Below are positions 1 through 8,816 of a stretch of DNA of 64,000 nt, one piece after another (the stretch's first letter is position 1; the number at the start of each line of letters is the position of its first letter). The notes below the pieces were generated by a model. That model was not told the origin of the DNA and did no database searches. It was given only the letters and a program-made list of their open reading frames with translations. This DNA comes from Streptomyces violaceusniger Tu 4113. Its GTDB lineage: Bacteria > Actinomycetota > Actinomycetes > Streptomycetales > Streptomycetaceae. The translations under genes were made by a program, and so were the position numbers. The DNA is taken from positions 682,001 to 746,000 of the forward strand of contig NC_015957.1 in NCBI RefSeq assembly GCF_000147815.2, written 5' to 3'.

Positions 1-2
1 CC

Positions 3-530
3 ATCACCGGTCGCGGTACGGTCGTCACCGGCCGTATCGAGCGCGGTGTGCTGAAGGTCAACGAGAACGTCGACATCGTGGGCATCAAGCAGGAGAAGAC
101 CTCCACCACGGTCACCGGCATCGAGATGTTCCGCAAGCTGCTCGATGAGGGCCAGGCCGGTGAGAACGTCGGTCTGCTGCTCCGTGGCATCAAGCGCGAG
201 GACGTCGAGCGCGGCCAGGTCATCATCAAGCCGGGTTCGGTCACGCCGCACACCGAGTTCGAGGCCCAGGCGTACATCCTGTCCAAGGACGAGGGTGGCC
301 GCCACACGCCGTTCTTCAACAACTACCGTCCGCAGTTCTACTTCCGTACCACGGACGTGACGGGCGTTGTGACCCTCCCCGAGGGCACCGAGATGGTCAT
401 GCCGGGCGACAACACCGAGATGTCGGTCAGCCTGATCCAGCCGGTCGCCATGGAGGAGGGCCTGAAGTTCGCCATCCGTGAGGGTGGCCGGACCGTCGGC
501 GCCGGCCAGGTCACCAAGATCAACAAGTGA
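3..530 (+). CDS. tuf: Elongation factor Tu, C-terminal part (truncated by window start)
   Basis: EF-Tu delivers aminoacyl-tRNA to the ribosome as a GTP complex. Only the last ~175 residues are present. The frame is open from the first bases and begins with [15 protein letters not shown], the start of EF-Tu domain 2, and it continues through domain 3 ([12 protein letters not shown], the MVMPGDN loop) to the usual ending [11 protein letters not shown]. The GTPase domain lies upstream of the window. A strong hairpin 20 bp after the stop ends the transcript. tuf sits just upstream of the S10 region in Streptomyces, as here. The family call is certain; the 5' end cannot be given. Confidence 0.98.
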   Translation: MTGRGTVVTGRIERGVLKVNENVDIVGIKQEKTSTTVTGIEMFRKLLDEGQAGENVGLLLRGIKREDVERGQVIIKPGSVTPHTEFEAQAYILSKDEGGRHTPFFNNYRPQFYFRTTDVTGVVTLPEGTEMVMPGDNTEMSVSLIQPVAMEEGLKFAIREGGRTVGAGQVTKINK

Positions 531-549
531 CCTGACGCTCCCCGGAGCA

Positions 550-585
550 AAGAGCCCCATTCGCCACTGGCGGGTGGGGCTCTTT
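550..585 (+). terminator. Intrinsic terminator after tuf
   Basis: Ten-base-pair stem AAGAGCCCCA/TGGGGCTCTT with a 15-nt loop, followed by TCG. It lies 20 bp after the tuf stop, so it most likely terminates the fusA-tuf transcript. Confidence 0.85.
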
Positions 586-643
586 CGTATGTGGGTACCC
601 GGCCGTCCACATCGAAGCCGCGTTCGACTTCGGGAGCGAACAG

Positions 644-1234
644 ATGATGACAAATGGCAAGATCACGGTCGCGATCGTGGGAGGCTACCTCCTCGGGCGC
701 ACCAAGAAGGCGAAACTCGCCTTCGGGCTGGGCATGTTGCTGGCCGGTAAGAAGATCACGCTGGATCCGCAGCAGCTGAAGAAGTCCCTCGCCGAGATGC
801 CGCTGCTGAGCGGCCTCAACGGACAGGTGCGCCAGGAACTCGTCGACGCCACCCGGCAGGCCGCGACCAAGGCGGTGTCCGACCGGGTGGGCGGCCTCGC
901 CGATTCGCTGCATGAGCGCACCGCGTTGCTGCGCGGTGCGGGCGAGGAGGAGCGGGGCGAGGACGAGGACGACGCCCGGGACGAGGACCGCGCCGAGGGC
1001 GAGGACCGCGCCGAGGACGATGAACCCGCCCAGACGGAGGATGCCGACGCGGAATCCGAGCCGAAGCGGAAACCGAGGCCGCCGAAGCCTCCGCGCAAGG
1101 CGGCGGCCAAGGCCCCGGCCCGCCCGGCGAAGAAGACCGCCGCCTCCGGCTCCGGCAAGGCGAAGAAGACCGCCTCCTCCGGTGCCGCCCGGGCCAAGAA
1201 GACCGCCAGCACCGCGGGGGGCCGCAATGGCTGA
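644..1234 (+). CDS. Hypothetical protein with membrane-like N-terminus and charged Lys/Ala tail
   Basis: 196 aa of unknown function. Residues ~5-38 are fairly hydrophobic ([25 protein letters not shown]) and could touch the membrane. A helical middle follows. Residues ~95-196 are low complexity: first Glu/Asp-rich, then repeats of the form KKTAS in a Lys/Ala/Pro-rich, histone-like tail. The tail suggests binding to nucleic acid or another polyanion, which is inference only. The stop overlaps the start of the next gene by 8 bp, so the two are almost surely co-transcribed and translationally coupled. Similar proteins precede an SRPBCC gene in other streptomycetes. Codon bias supports coding. 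Confidence 0.8.
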   Translation: MMTNGKITVAIVGGYLLGRTKKAKLAFGLGMLLAGKKITLDPQQLKKSLAEMPLLSGLNGQVRQELVDATRQAATKAVSDRVGGLADSLHERTALLRGAGEEERGEDEDDARDEDRAEGEDRAEDDEPAQTEDADAESEPKRKPRPPKPPRKAAAKAPARPAKKTAASGSGKAKKTASSGAARAKKTASTAGGRNG

Positions 1235-2390
1235 CACGCTGGGCAAGCTCAAGGACGACATCGTCAGGAACCCGGCCACCGACCGCCTCAAGGACGAGCT
1301 GCGCCACTACGTCCAGGCGCGGGCGACGCATGCGATCTCCGGTCTCGGCACCGGTCTCGCCAAGGGCGCGCAGTCCCTCGCCGAGGGCAAGTCGCCTGGG
1401 CAGGCGCTGATGAAGGCCGGCTCGTCCCAGTTGAAGGATTCACTCAAGGAGTCGCTGAAGGAGAAGGTCAAGGGCGCCTTCGGCAAGGGCCGGGGCAAGA
1501 GCGGAGGCGGCAAGTCGAAGAGCGTGACGGTCGTCGAGGACATCGACGTCGGCGTGCCGGTCCGCGAGGCGTACGACCAGTGGACCCAGTTCCAGGAGTT
1601 CAGCACCTTCGCCAAGGGGGTCGTCAGCGTCGAGAAGGCCGACGACACCAGCAGCAACTGGAAGGTGAAGGTCGCCAAGTCCACCCGTAGCTGGCGGGCG
1701 AACGTCACCGAGCAGGTGCCCGACGAGCGGATCACCTGGACCACCGAGGGTGCGAAGGGCACCGTCAAGGGCGTCGTCACCTTCCATCCGCTCGGCGACA
1801 ACCTCACCCGGGTGCTGCTGGTCCTGGAGTACTTCCCCAAGGGCCTCTTCGAGAAGACCGGCAACATCTGGCGGGCCCAGGGCCGACGGGCGCGCCTCGA
1901 CCTGAAGCTCTACCGCAAGTTCATCATGATGCGCGGCGAGGCCACGGACGGCTGGCGCGGCGAGATCCGGGACGGCGAGGTCGTGCGGGACCACGAGACG
2001 GCCGTGGAAGAGGAAGAGCGCGACAAGGCCGGGGACGAGGCCGAGGCCGGGGGAGAAGCCGATGAGCCGCGGGCCGAGTCCGGCGACGAGGGCGAAGTCG
2101 AAGGCGACGCCGGGGAAGAGCGCGCGGACGAGGCGGAGGACGCGTACGAGGACGACGACGGCGCGGCCGCGGATGCGGATGAGGACGAGGCGCCGGAGGA
2201 GGAGTACGAGGAGGAGCCCGAAGACGCCGAGTCCGAGCCGGAATCCGGTTTCGAGGAGGACGAGGAGGAGCCGGAGGACGCCGAGGCGTACGAGGAGTCC
2301 GAGCAGCCCGAAGAGCCCGAACTGCCCGAAGAGGCCGAGGAATCCAAGGTCCCCCGCCAGCGACGGCGCGCCGCCGCGGCCCGGCGCTGA
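1227..2390 (+). CDS. SRPBCC (cyclase/dehydrase-like) protein with long acidic C-terminal tail
   Basis: 387 aa. The ATG at 1227 lies inside the end of the upstream gene, and the protein begins [11 protein letters not shown]. Residues ~1-95 are Lys/Gly-rich (KGAFGKGRGKSGGGKSK). Residues ~100-240 form an SRPBCC/START-like fold: VVEDIDVGVPVREAYDQWTQ, a central WRANVTEQVPDERITWTTEG, and a TRVLLVLEY strand. Such helix-grip folds bind hydrophobic ligands. The last ~130 residues are almost all Glu/Asp/Ala and probably disordered. With the basic-tailed partner upstream, an electrostatic interaction between the two tails is conceivable but not shown. The ligand is unknown. Confidence 0.85.
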   Translation: MADTLGKLKDDIVRNPATDRLKDELRHYVQARATHAISGLGTGLAKGAQSLAEGKSPGQALMKAGSSQLKDSLKESLKEKVKGAFGKGRGKSGGGKSKSVTVVEDIDVGVPVREAYDQWTQFQEFSTFAKGVVSVEKADDTSSNWKVKVAKSTRSWRANVTEQVPDERITWTTEGAKGTVKGVVTFHPLGDNLTRVLLVLEYFPKGLFEKTGNIWRAQGRRARLDLKLYRKFIMMRGEATDGWRGEIRDGEVVRDHETAVEEEERDKAGDEAEAGGEADEPRAESGDEGEVEGDAGEERADEAEDAYEDDDGAAADADEDEAPEEEYEEEPEDAESEPESGFEEDEEEPEDAEAYEESEQPEEPELPEEAEESKVPRQRRRAAAARR

Positions 2391-2426
2391 GCGCGCACAC
2401 CAACGCGCCCCCGGCCGAGAGCCGGA

Positions 2427-2476
2427 CATGACCGGGCCCCACCCGGACCGGAGACGGCGGGTGGGGCCCGGTCATG
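2427..2476. terminator. Bidirectional terminator, 19-bp perfect stem
   Basis: Left arm 2427-2445 and right arm 2458-2476 are perfect 19-bp complements (starting CATGACCGGGCC) around a 12-nt loop. It lies between a + strand gene ending at 2390 and a - strand gene ending at 2960, so it can serve both converging transcripts. Confidence 0.85.
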
Positions 2477-2489
2477 CCGTACGGCGGGA

Positions 2490-2940
2490 AGGTCTGCCGG
2501 ACGCGGATCGGGAAGGCCGCACCGGGTACGCGGATCGGGGTGGCCGCACCAGGCCCGCGGATCGGCGTGCCCCTTTCATGGGCGCCGCACTGGGACGCGG
2601 ACCGAGGATCGCTGCACCGGGTACGCGGCCCGGGGCAGCCGCCTAGCGGCGCACCGGGGGCGCTGCCCACCGGGGGCACCGGACAGGAGGGCACCGCACC
2701 GGGGCGTGGACCAGGGATGCCGCCCGGGGGCACTCCCGGGGGATGAGGCGCCGGGGATGCGGGTTGGGGAGGCCGTCCAGGGGCGCCGCACTGGTACGTG
2801 GACTGAGGGTCGCTGCACCGCGCCCGTGCGTACTGGGGCGTGGACCAGGGATGCCGCCCGGGGGCACCCCGGGGGCATGAGGCGCCGGGGATGCGGGCCC
2901 GGACGTGCACCGGGGATGCCGCCCCGGGCCCCGCCCGCTG
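2490..2940. repeat. Gene-free degenerate GC-rich repeat region
   Basis: No credible gene lies between 2390 and 2960. The stretch holds imperfect repeats of two kinds. One is a ~25-bp motif around ACGCGGATCGGG (about 2508-2570). The other is a 63-bp direct repeat at 2701-2763 and 2835-2897 that begins GGGGCGTGGACCAGGGATGC and differs only by a small shift in a C/G run. A partial third copy begins near 2911. Open frames through it are by-products of the GC content. Confidence 0.7.
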
Positions 2941-2959
2941 AGCGGGGTCCGGGAGGGCG

Positions 2960-5116
2960 CTATGCGCGCGACGTGGGGCGTGGGCGCCAGATCCATGGGG
3001 TGGCGTCCGGGGCCATGCCCACCACGCAGACGCCCTGGTGCCCGTCGTCCGCCAGCAGTGCCGGCGCGCCGACCGGGATCAGGCGGCCGGGGGAGCGCAG
3101 GGGCCTGGCGTCCGGGCCGGTGCCGTACTGGACCTGGACCTCCCCGCCCAGGTCGCGGCCGACCAGCAGCAGCGTCTTCGCCTCGCGTCGGCCGGAGGGT
3201 TCGGCCACGGTGTGCGCGGCGATCGCCCCGTAGCCCTCGAAGTGCCGCACCGTGAGCGAGGTGTCGTCGCCGTGGACGGCGGGCACGGTGGCCGCGGGGG
3301 TGCGGTAGACCAGTGTGAGCGAGCCGTCGGGGGCCACCGCGGCGCCCAGCGGATCCCCGCCGGGGCGCGGCAGACCGGTCGGCGGGCGCAGGGCGACCGG
3401 GCCACCGGCCCACTCCTGGGCCCAGTGGTGGACGGTGTCGCGGCCGGGGGCGAGGACATGGACCCGCTCCTCCGCGTCCAGCAGCGCGGTCATCCCGTCC
3501 TGGACCTCGGCGCCGCCGAGCCGCTGCCAGGGACTCCAGTGGCCGCTCCCGTCCCGTACTCGGGTGGCCAGGCCCTTGTCCGCGGTCCGTACGAAGAGAT
3601 GGACCCGGCCGTCGGGGGTGGCGACCGCCGCCGGGCAGCCGACCCGGCGGCCGTGTTCGGTGCTGGTCTCGGGGGTGCCGAGTCCGGTCCAGGCGCGGAA
3701 CGGGCCGTCCGGGCGGCGCTGTTCCAGCACCACGATCTCGCGCAGGCCGGCCGCGCCTTGGCCGCCCAGCGCAGCGAACCGCAGGGCGAACAGCACCTGC
3801 CGCCCCGCGCTGTCCCGCACCGCGGTGAGGGCCGGGGCGAGCGGTCCGCCGCCGAGCCCCAGCGGCGCACCGAACCGCCCGCTGCCGGGTGCCGTCTCGC
3901 GCCACCGCACGGCCTGGGCGCCGAGCACGCCGTACGCCACGAGCCGGCCCTGGGCGTCGGTGGTGGGGGCGGGCAGGGCGGTGGGGTAGCGGTAGTGGGT
4001 GGAGCGGATCCAGCCCTTACGGTTCCGCAGCGGGCGCACGCCGCCCTGGCCGTAGTCGCCGCAACCGGCCGCGTTGCCGCAGTCCCAGTCCGGGGCGCCG
4101 CCGTAGGACTTGATCACCCGCGCCTTCCGGGCGAGCACCGCGGGCGGCAGATTGTGCGGCCAGCGCTGGTTGTAGTAGCCGCGGAACGCGGTGGTGGTGA
4201 AGCGCGGGGCGTGCTTGTCCCGCTGGGCGGACGCGGCCACCCACTGGGCGATCGCCTTCCAGGTGAACAGTGCGACCGGGGTGTGGTCGCGGTGGTCCGA
4301 GCACCCCGGCTGATCGTTGTCCTTGGGGTGCAGCACGTCGTGCACCTGGAAGTCGGGGTCCGGGTCCAGCGTGTGGATCAGCGTGGGCCGATAGCGGTCC
4401 ATGATCTCGGCGAGCACGTCGACCAGCGTCTGATGGCCGTACGAACTCGGGTGCGGAACCGGGGACCCGGCGGCTCGGAGGGTGCTCATCACGGCGCCCG
4501 GGGTGCTCCACAGCGCGGGGATCCGTACGCCGCCCTCCGACAGCATCGCGATGTTGAGGAAGACCAGCCGGACCCTGCGGGCCCCGTTCGCGAGGGTGTT
4601 GGTCTCCGCGGTGACCCCGCCGGGCAGCCGCAGCGCCGACCGCTGCCAGGGCGCGAACTGGTTCAGCCCGATCATCCGCGCGTACGCCTGCCGCAGCCCC
4701 TGATGGCGGGAGGCGGAGTAGGCGGCCTTGTCGGCGGGCGGGATCGGCGTCCCCGCCTGGTGGTTGATCCCCCGGGCCTCACCGGCCGTGACGTACACGC
4801 ACACCACCGGGACGCCGGAGCGCAGCACCTGCTCGGCGTCCGGGTTCATGAAGTACAGATCGTCGTCGGGGTGCGCCATGACCTGCAGCAGCAGCGCCTG
4901 CTTGTCGCCCACCGTCGAGGTGAAGGGCTCCGCCGCCCCGGGGCCATCGGCCCGCGCGGGCCCGGCGGGCACGGATGCCGTGCCACGCGAGCCTCCACCC
5001 CCGCAACCGGCGACCCCGGCGACCCCGGCCGCTCCGGCCGCGGTGAGTGCCGCCAGCGCGGCCAGCGTCTGCCTGCGGGTGGTGCCCGTTCCCCGCACTG
5101 TCCATCGACTGTTCAA
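2960..5116 (-). CDS. PIG-L family deacetylase, Tat-type lipoprotein with C-terminal propeller-like domain
   Basis: 718 aa, probably an exported zinc-dependent N-deacetylase of the GlcNAc-PI/MshB (LmbE) family acting on an amino-sugar substrate. The N-terminus has a twin arginine (R14-R15), a hydrophobic stretch and a lipobox-like VAGC with Cys38, so the protein is likely anchored outside. The zinc motif AHPDDDLYF starts at residue 81; the distal ligand region is GCSDHRDH. After residue ~390 there is a repeat-rich region (e.g. GHWSPWQRLGG, LLLVGRDLGGEVQVQY) like the sugar-binding beta-propeller or tectonin domains of secreted hydrolases. The start is TTG at 5116, with AGGG upstream; GTG at 5098 is the alternative. 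The substrate is not determined. Confidence 0.85.
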   Translation of the reverse strand: MNSRWTVRGTGTTRRQTLAALAALTAAGAAGVAGVAGCGGGGSRGTASVPAGPARADGPGAAEPFTSTVGDKQALLLQVMAHPDDDLYFMNPDAEQVLRSGVPVVCVYVTAGEARGINHQAGTPIPPADKAAYSASRHQGLRQAYARMIGLNQFAPWQRSALRLPGGVTAETNTLANGARRVRLVFLNIAMLSEGGVRIPALWSTPGAVMSTLRAAGSPVPHPSSYGHQTLVDVLAEIMDRYRPTLIHTLDPDPDFQVHDVLHPKDNDQPGCSDHRDHTPVALFTWKAIAQWVAASAQRDKHAPRFTTTAFRGYYNQRWPHNLPPAVLARKARVIKSYGGAPDWDCGNAAGCGDYGQGGVRPLRNRKGWIRSTHYRYPTALPAPTTDAQGRLVAYGVLGAQAVRWRETAPGSGRFGAPLGLGGGPLAPALTAVRDSAGRQVLFALRFAALGGQGAAGLREIVVLEQRRPDGPFRAWTGLGTPETSTEHGRRVGCPAAVATPDGRVHLFVRTADKGLATRVRDGSGHWSPWQRLGGAEVQDGMTALLDAEERVHVLAPGRDTVHHWAQEWAGGPVALRPPTGLPRPGGDPLGAAVAPDGSLTLVYRTPAATVPAVHGDDTSLTVRHFEGYGAIAAHTVAEPSGRREAKTLLLVGRDLGGEVQVQYGTGPDARPLRSPGRLIPVGAPALLADDGHQGVCVVGMAPDATPWIWRPRPTSRA

Positions 5117-5329
5117 TTTGGTGACCCTGTCACTTCGGCAGCGCGTAGTCGCCGGCTGCTCCGAGTGAAAGGACGGGCGATGATCTTGACAGGTTGCCCT
5201 ATGGCCGGGAGGTATCGGTCACAGTCCGGACACATCGTCCTTCGCTACGAGGGCGCGAGGGCGCGAGGGCGCGAGGACGTGCGGGCGCACGGGCGCACGA
5301 GGGCGCCCATGACGATGGAGCCGGGTCGC

Positions 5330-6334
5330 TCAGTCGGAGATCAGCACCCCGAGCACCGCGAGCCAGCAGGCCGCCACCAGCACGGGCAGCAGCATCATGA
5401 TCGCGCCGGTCGGGGAGACCTTCAGATAGGCGGAGCCGGGGTCGTCGGTGCGGCGATTCACTATCCGCTCGCCACCGTGCCAGGCCATGTACTCCTCGAG
5501 CTCGATCACCGTCTCCTTGCGCGCCAGAAGGTACTGACGGCCGAAGCGCAGCATCAGCGAGAAGCCCAGCGATAACCCGATGCCGATGATCGCGATGATC
5601 ATCGCAAGCCCCTTGCCCAGGGTGCCTCCCGCGCCTTCCTTGCCGAGGCAGAAGGCGGTGGCGGCAGCGAGGCCCGCCGTGATGTAGAAGAAGTTGTTCA
5701 GCTTCTGCCAGTTGAGGTTGTCCTCGTGCTTGTAGAGGTCCACCGCGATCCCGTACTGCGCGTGCAGCATCGCCTCACGTGGTTTGCGCCACACCCACAC
5801 CACCCGGGGCAGCCCGTCCGGCGGGGTCAGCCGGGTCAGCTCCTGGAAGCCGAGCTTGTGGTGGAAGCGCGCGGACGCGTCGTTGGGCGGATCGTTGACC
5901 ACGGCGGCGATCACCGGGCTCTCGTGCCACTGGTCGAGGACGTGGTAGTAGAGCATCGAGGCGATCCCGCCCCGTGCCGCGTCCCGGGCCACGCAGATCT
6001 GCTTGATCACCAGGAAGCTGCCGAGCGCCGTCTTGATCCGGCGGTTCAGCCATTCGTCCGGCTCGACCCGGTCGGAGCTGTAGGCCAGCAGGAACGCCAG
6101 CACCTGCCCGCCCTTGACCGCCACATAGAAGTGCTCGGCGCTCTCCAGCCGGGCGCGGTAGTCGGCCTCGGTGTACGCCGAGACCAGGAAGCCGCCCTCC
6201 GTCGAGCCGCCCTGCACCGGGCCTCGGGCGCCGTCCGGCCCGTTCAGACTCCGTGACCTGGCGAGGCGCGCGATCTGCTCCACGTGCTCCTCGCCCGCCC
6301 GTAAGATCTCCACCCGCAGCGGCATACCGGCCAT
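5330..6334 (-). CDS. GNAT acetyltransferase fused to a C-terminal two-TM module
   Basis: 334 aa. The start is set at the ATG at 6334 because a G-rich SD (AGGGGGG) precedes it; an in-frame GTG/ATG farther upstream lacks one. Residues ~5-200 form a GNAT domain: AEHFYVAVKGGQVLAFLLAY, the acetyl-CoA loop ICVARDAARGGIASML, and FHHKLGFQEL. After a linker (LYKHEDNLNWQKLNNFF) come two hydrophobic helices (FYITAGLAAATAFCL and MIIAIIGIGLSLGFSLML), then a cytoplasmic stretch and a final TM segment (IMMLLPVLVAACWLAVLG). The LNWQK plus 2TM layout resembles SLATT/RipA-like 2TM membrane modules. The acetylated substrate is unknown. It is transcribed divergently from the S10 operon. Confidence 0.8.
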   Translation of the reverse strand: MAGMPLRVEILRAGEEHVEQIARLARSRSLNGPDGARGPVQGGSTEGGFLVSAYTEADYRARLESAEHFYVAVKGGQVLAFLLAYSSDRVEPDEWLNRRIKTALGSFLVIKQICVARDAARGGIASMLYYHVLDQWHESPVIAAVVNDPPNDASARFHHKLGFQELTRLTPPDGLPRVVWVWRKPREAMLHAQYGIAVDLYKHEDNLNWQKLNNFFYITAGLAAATAFCLGKEGAGGTLGKGLAMIIAIIGIGLSLGFSLMLRFGRQYLLARKETVIELEEYMAWHGGERIVNRRTDDPGSAYLKVSPTGAIMMLLPVLVAACWLAVLGVLISD

Positions 6335-6427
6335 TCCGATCCCCCCTCTTCTCGGCGCGCCGAAACTACCGTGGGCGGGATACGCCGCACCAGCATGCGA
6401 AGGGGCCACGGTAGAGCTGGCCGCGGG

Positions 6428-6456
6428 TTTGCGGGCTCACTCGTAGGGGGTATGCT
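6428..6456 (+). promoter_or_regulatory. Candidate promoter of the S10 ribosomal operon
   Basis: TTTGCG (6428-6433), a 17-bp spacer and TATGCT (6451-6456) make a plausible housekeeping-type promoter ~360 bp before rpsJ. A weaker alternative is TTGGCG (6471-6476) with CACACT (6496-6501). There is no gene between 6334 and 6815; the stretch holds this promoter and a long leader. Confidence 0.45.
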
Positions 6457-6578
6457 TCCCCGCTCCCTGATTGGCGTCGGCGGTGCCCGCTATGGCACAC
6501 TGACCAGGTTGCTCGGTTGAGTGCCGATGCTGCGCGCCTCTCGCCGGGAGGACTGGAAGCGAGTCCCACGGTACTCGT

Positions 6579-6596
6579 CGCCCCTGATCAGGGGCG
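6579..6596 (+). promoter_or_regulatory. 18-bp perfect palindrome in the rpsJ leader
   Basis: CGCCCCTGATCAGGGGCG is an exact palindrome. As RNA it forms a 7-bp stem with a GATC loop ~220 nt before rpsJ. S10 leaders often carry autoregulatory structures (L4 in E. coli), but no specific mechanism can be assigned here. Confidence 0.4.
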
Positions 6597-6814
6597 GAAG
6601 TACGGGAATCTTCCGGGAAGCGTCAGCGGGGCCCCAGCCAGGCGCCCGGTGGGTGACTTTCTCCCCCAGCAACCCCCTTCACCAGGGATCTCCGCATGGA
6701 GATCTATGAGAAGGACTGCGACACACCCGACCGCGTGGGTCGGAAGTGGGTGGAGAAGGACGCGCACGCCACCGGGTCCCAGAGCGTTACGAGAGACAGG
6801 ACTACGAAGTAGCC

Positions 6815-7123
6815 ATGGCGGGACAGAAGATCCGCATCCGGCTCAAGGCCTACGACCACGAGGTCATCGACTCCTCGGCGAAGAAGATCGTCGAGACGGT
6901 GACGCGCACTGGTGCGTCGGTCGCGGGCCCGGTGCCGCTGCCCACAGAGAAGAACGTGTACTGCGTCATCAAGTCGCCGCACAAGTACAAGGACGCGCGC
7001 GAGCACTTTGAGATGCGTACGCACAAGCGCCTCATCGACATCCTCGACCCCACGCCGAAGACCGTCGACTCGCTGATGCGTCTCGACCTGCCGGCGGGCG
7101 TCGACATCGAGATCAAGCTCTGA
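6815..7123 (+). CDS. rpsJ: 30S ribosomal protein S10
   Basis: 102 aa, full family length, beginning [19 protein letters not shown] and containing [12 protein letters not shown] and [14 protein letters not shown]10 sits in the 30S head and, as NusE, also joins antitermination complexes. It is the first gene of the S10 operon. The ATG at 6815 is chosen because the S10 consensus starts there; an in-frame upstream ATG at 6746 has no homology support. rplC follows 13 bp after the stop. Confidence 0.99.
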   Translation: MAGQKIRIRLKAYDHEVIDSSAKKIVETVTRTGASVAGPVPLPTEKNVYCVIKSPHKYKDAREHFEMRTHKRLIDILDPTPKTVDSLMRLDLPAGVDIEIKL

Positions 7124-7136
7124 GGTGACGCGCGAG

Positions 7137-7781
7137 ATGGCTAAGCAGATCAAGGGCGTCCTGGGCGAGAAGCTCGGCATGACGCAGGTGTGGGACGAGA
7201 ACAACCGTGTCGTCCCGGTCACCGTCGTCAAGGCCGGTCCGTGCGTCGTGACCCAGGTCCGTACCGATGACGCGGACGGCTACAGCGCCGTCCAGATCGC
7301 CTTCGGCGAGATCGACCCGCGCAAGGTGAACAAGCCCCTCAAGGGCCACTTCGCCAAGGCCGATGTGACCCCGCGCCGCCACCTGGTGGAGCTGCGTACC
7401 ACCGACGCCGGTGAGTACACGCTCGGCCAGGAAGTCACGGCCGAGGTGTTCGAGTCCGGTGTCAGGGTCGACGTGACCGGCACCAGCAAGGGCAAGGGCA
7501 CCGCCGGTGTCATGAAGCGCCACGGCTTCGCCGGCCTCGGCGCCGGCCACGGCACCCAGCGCAAGCACCGCTCGCCGGGCTCCATCGGTGGCTGCGCCAC
7601 CCCGGGCCGCGTGTTCAAGGGCCTGCGCATGGCCGGCCGCATGGGCAATGAGCGGGTCACCACCCAGAACCTGACCGTCCACGCCGTTGACGCGGAGAAG
7701 GGTCTGCTCCTGATCAAGGGAGCGGTTCCTGGTCCGAACGGCGGCCTCGTCCTGGTCCGTACCGCGGCCAAGGGGGCCTGA
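7137..7781 (+). CDS. rplC: 50S ribosomal protein L3
   Basis: 214 aa starting [20 protein letters not shown]; it contains the L3 signature around [17 protein letters not shown] and the long loop region [15 protein letters not shown] that reaches toward the peptidyl transferase centre. The ATG at 7137 is preferred to the in-frame GTG at 7125, because the AGGTG at 7123-7127 is then a correctly spaced SD and the family starts at MAKQ. Second gene of the S10 operon. Confidence 0.99.
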   Translation: MAKQIKGVLGEKLGMTQVWDENNRVVPVTVVKAGPCVVTQVRTDDADGYSAVQIAFGEIDPRKVNKPLKGHFAKADVTPRRHLVELRTTDAGEYTLGQEVTAEVFESGVRVDVTGTSKGKGTAGVMKRHGFAGLGAGHGTQRKHRSPGSIGGCATPGRVFKGLRMAGRMGNERVTTQNLTVHAVDAEKGLLLIKGAVPGPNGGLVLVRTAAKGA

Positions 7782-7789
7782 GGTAACCG

Positions 7790-8443
7790 ATGAGCACCAT
7801 TGACATCCTTTCGCCGGCAGGCGACAAGGCCGGGACCGTCGAGCTCCCCGCGGAGATCTTCGACACGCAGGTCAGCATTCCGCTGATCCACCAGGTCGTC
7901 GTCGCCCAGCTGGCCGCTGCCCGCCAGGGCACGCACAAGACCAAGACCCGCGGCGAGGTCCGGGGCGGTGGCAAGAAGCCCTACCGCCAGAAGGGCACCG
8001 GCCGCGCGCGCCAGGGCTCGACCCGCGCGCCGCAGTTCGCCGGCGGTGGCGTCGTGCACGGTCCCGTGCCGCGCGACTACAGCCAGCGCACCCCGAAGAA
8101 GATGAAGGCCGCCGCGCTGCGCGGTGCCCTCTCCGACCGGGCGCGCCACGAGCGGATCCACGTCGTGACCGGCGTGGTCGACGGCGACATCTCCACCAAG
8201 GCCGCGAAGACCCTGCTGGGCAAGATCAGCGAGCGCAAGAACCTGCTCCTGGTCGCCGAGCGGAGCGACGAGGCCGCGTGGCTGTCCGCCCGCAACCTGC
8301 CCCAGGTGCACATCCTGGAGCCGGGCCAGCTGAACACGTACGACGTGCTCGTCTCCGACGACGTGGTCTTCACCAAGGCCGCCTTCGAGTCCTTCGTGGC
8401 TGGTCCCAAGGCCGCTGAGAAGACCGAAGGGAGCGCCGCCTGA
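7790..8443 (+). CDS. rplD: 50S ribosomal protein L4
   Basis: 217 aa, beginning [15 protein letters not shown]. The exit-tunnel loop is visible as [31 protein letters not shown] lies 5 nt before the ATG. In E. coli L4 represses its own operon; whether that applies here is unknown. The stop overlaps the rplW start in a TGATG arrangement, indicating translational coupling. Confidence 0.99.
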   Translation: MSTIDILSPAGDKAGTVELPAEIFDTQVSIPLIHQVVVAQLAAARQGTHKTKTRGEVRGGGKKPYRQKGTGRARQGSTRAPQFAGGGVVHGPVPRDYSQRTPKKMKAAALRGALSDRARHERIHVVTGVVDGDISTKAAKTLLGKISERKNLLLVAERSDEAAWLSARNLPQVHILEPGQLNTYDVLVSDDVVFTKAAFESFVAGPKAAEKTEGSAA

Positions 8444-8769
8444 TGAGTGAGGCGACCGCTGTCACCAGCAAGACCTTCACCGACCCCCGAGACATTCTCG
8501 TCAAGCCGGTGGTCTCGGAGAAGAGCTACGCGCTGCTCGACGAGAACAAGTACACGTTCATCGTCGCGCCCGGCGCCAACAAGACCCAGATCAAGCAGGC
8601 CGTCGAGGCGGTCTTCTCGGTCAAGGTCACCGGGGTCAACACGATCAACCGGCAGGGTAAGCGCAAGCGCACCAAGACCGGTTACGGCAAGCGCAAGGAC
8701 ACCAAGCGCGCCATCGTGACCCTCGCCGAGGGCGACCGCATCGACATCTTCGGCGGCCCGGTCTCCTAA
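8443..8769 (+). CDS. rplW: 50S ribosomal protein L23
   Basis: 108 aa with the L23 core [18 protein letters not shown] and the extended loop [18 protein letters not shown]23 lines the tunnel exit and is the docking point for trigger factor and SRP. Its ATG overlaps the last base of rplD. The N-terminal ~15 residues ([14 protein letters not shown]) are a short actinobacterial extension. Confidence 0.99.
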   Translation: MSEATAVTSKTFTDPRDILVKPVVSEKSYALLDENKYTFIVAPGANKTQIKQAVEAVFSVKVTGVNTINRQGKRKRTKTGYGKRKDTKRAIVTLAEGDRIDIFGGPVS

Positions 8770-8816
8770 CGGAGATCGGAACGTCCAGAAGTCCGGAATC
8801 TTCCGAGGACTGAGAA

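Noticed and set aside
2390..2960. Protein-coding frames across the spacer
   Set aside because: All are repeat-derived Pro/Arg/Gly-rich translations without SD or domain.
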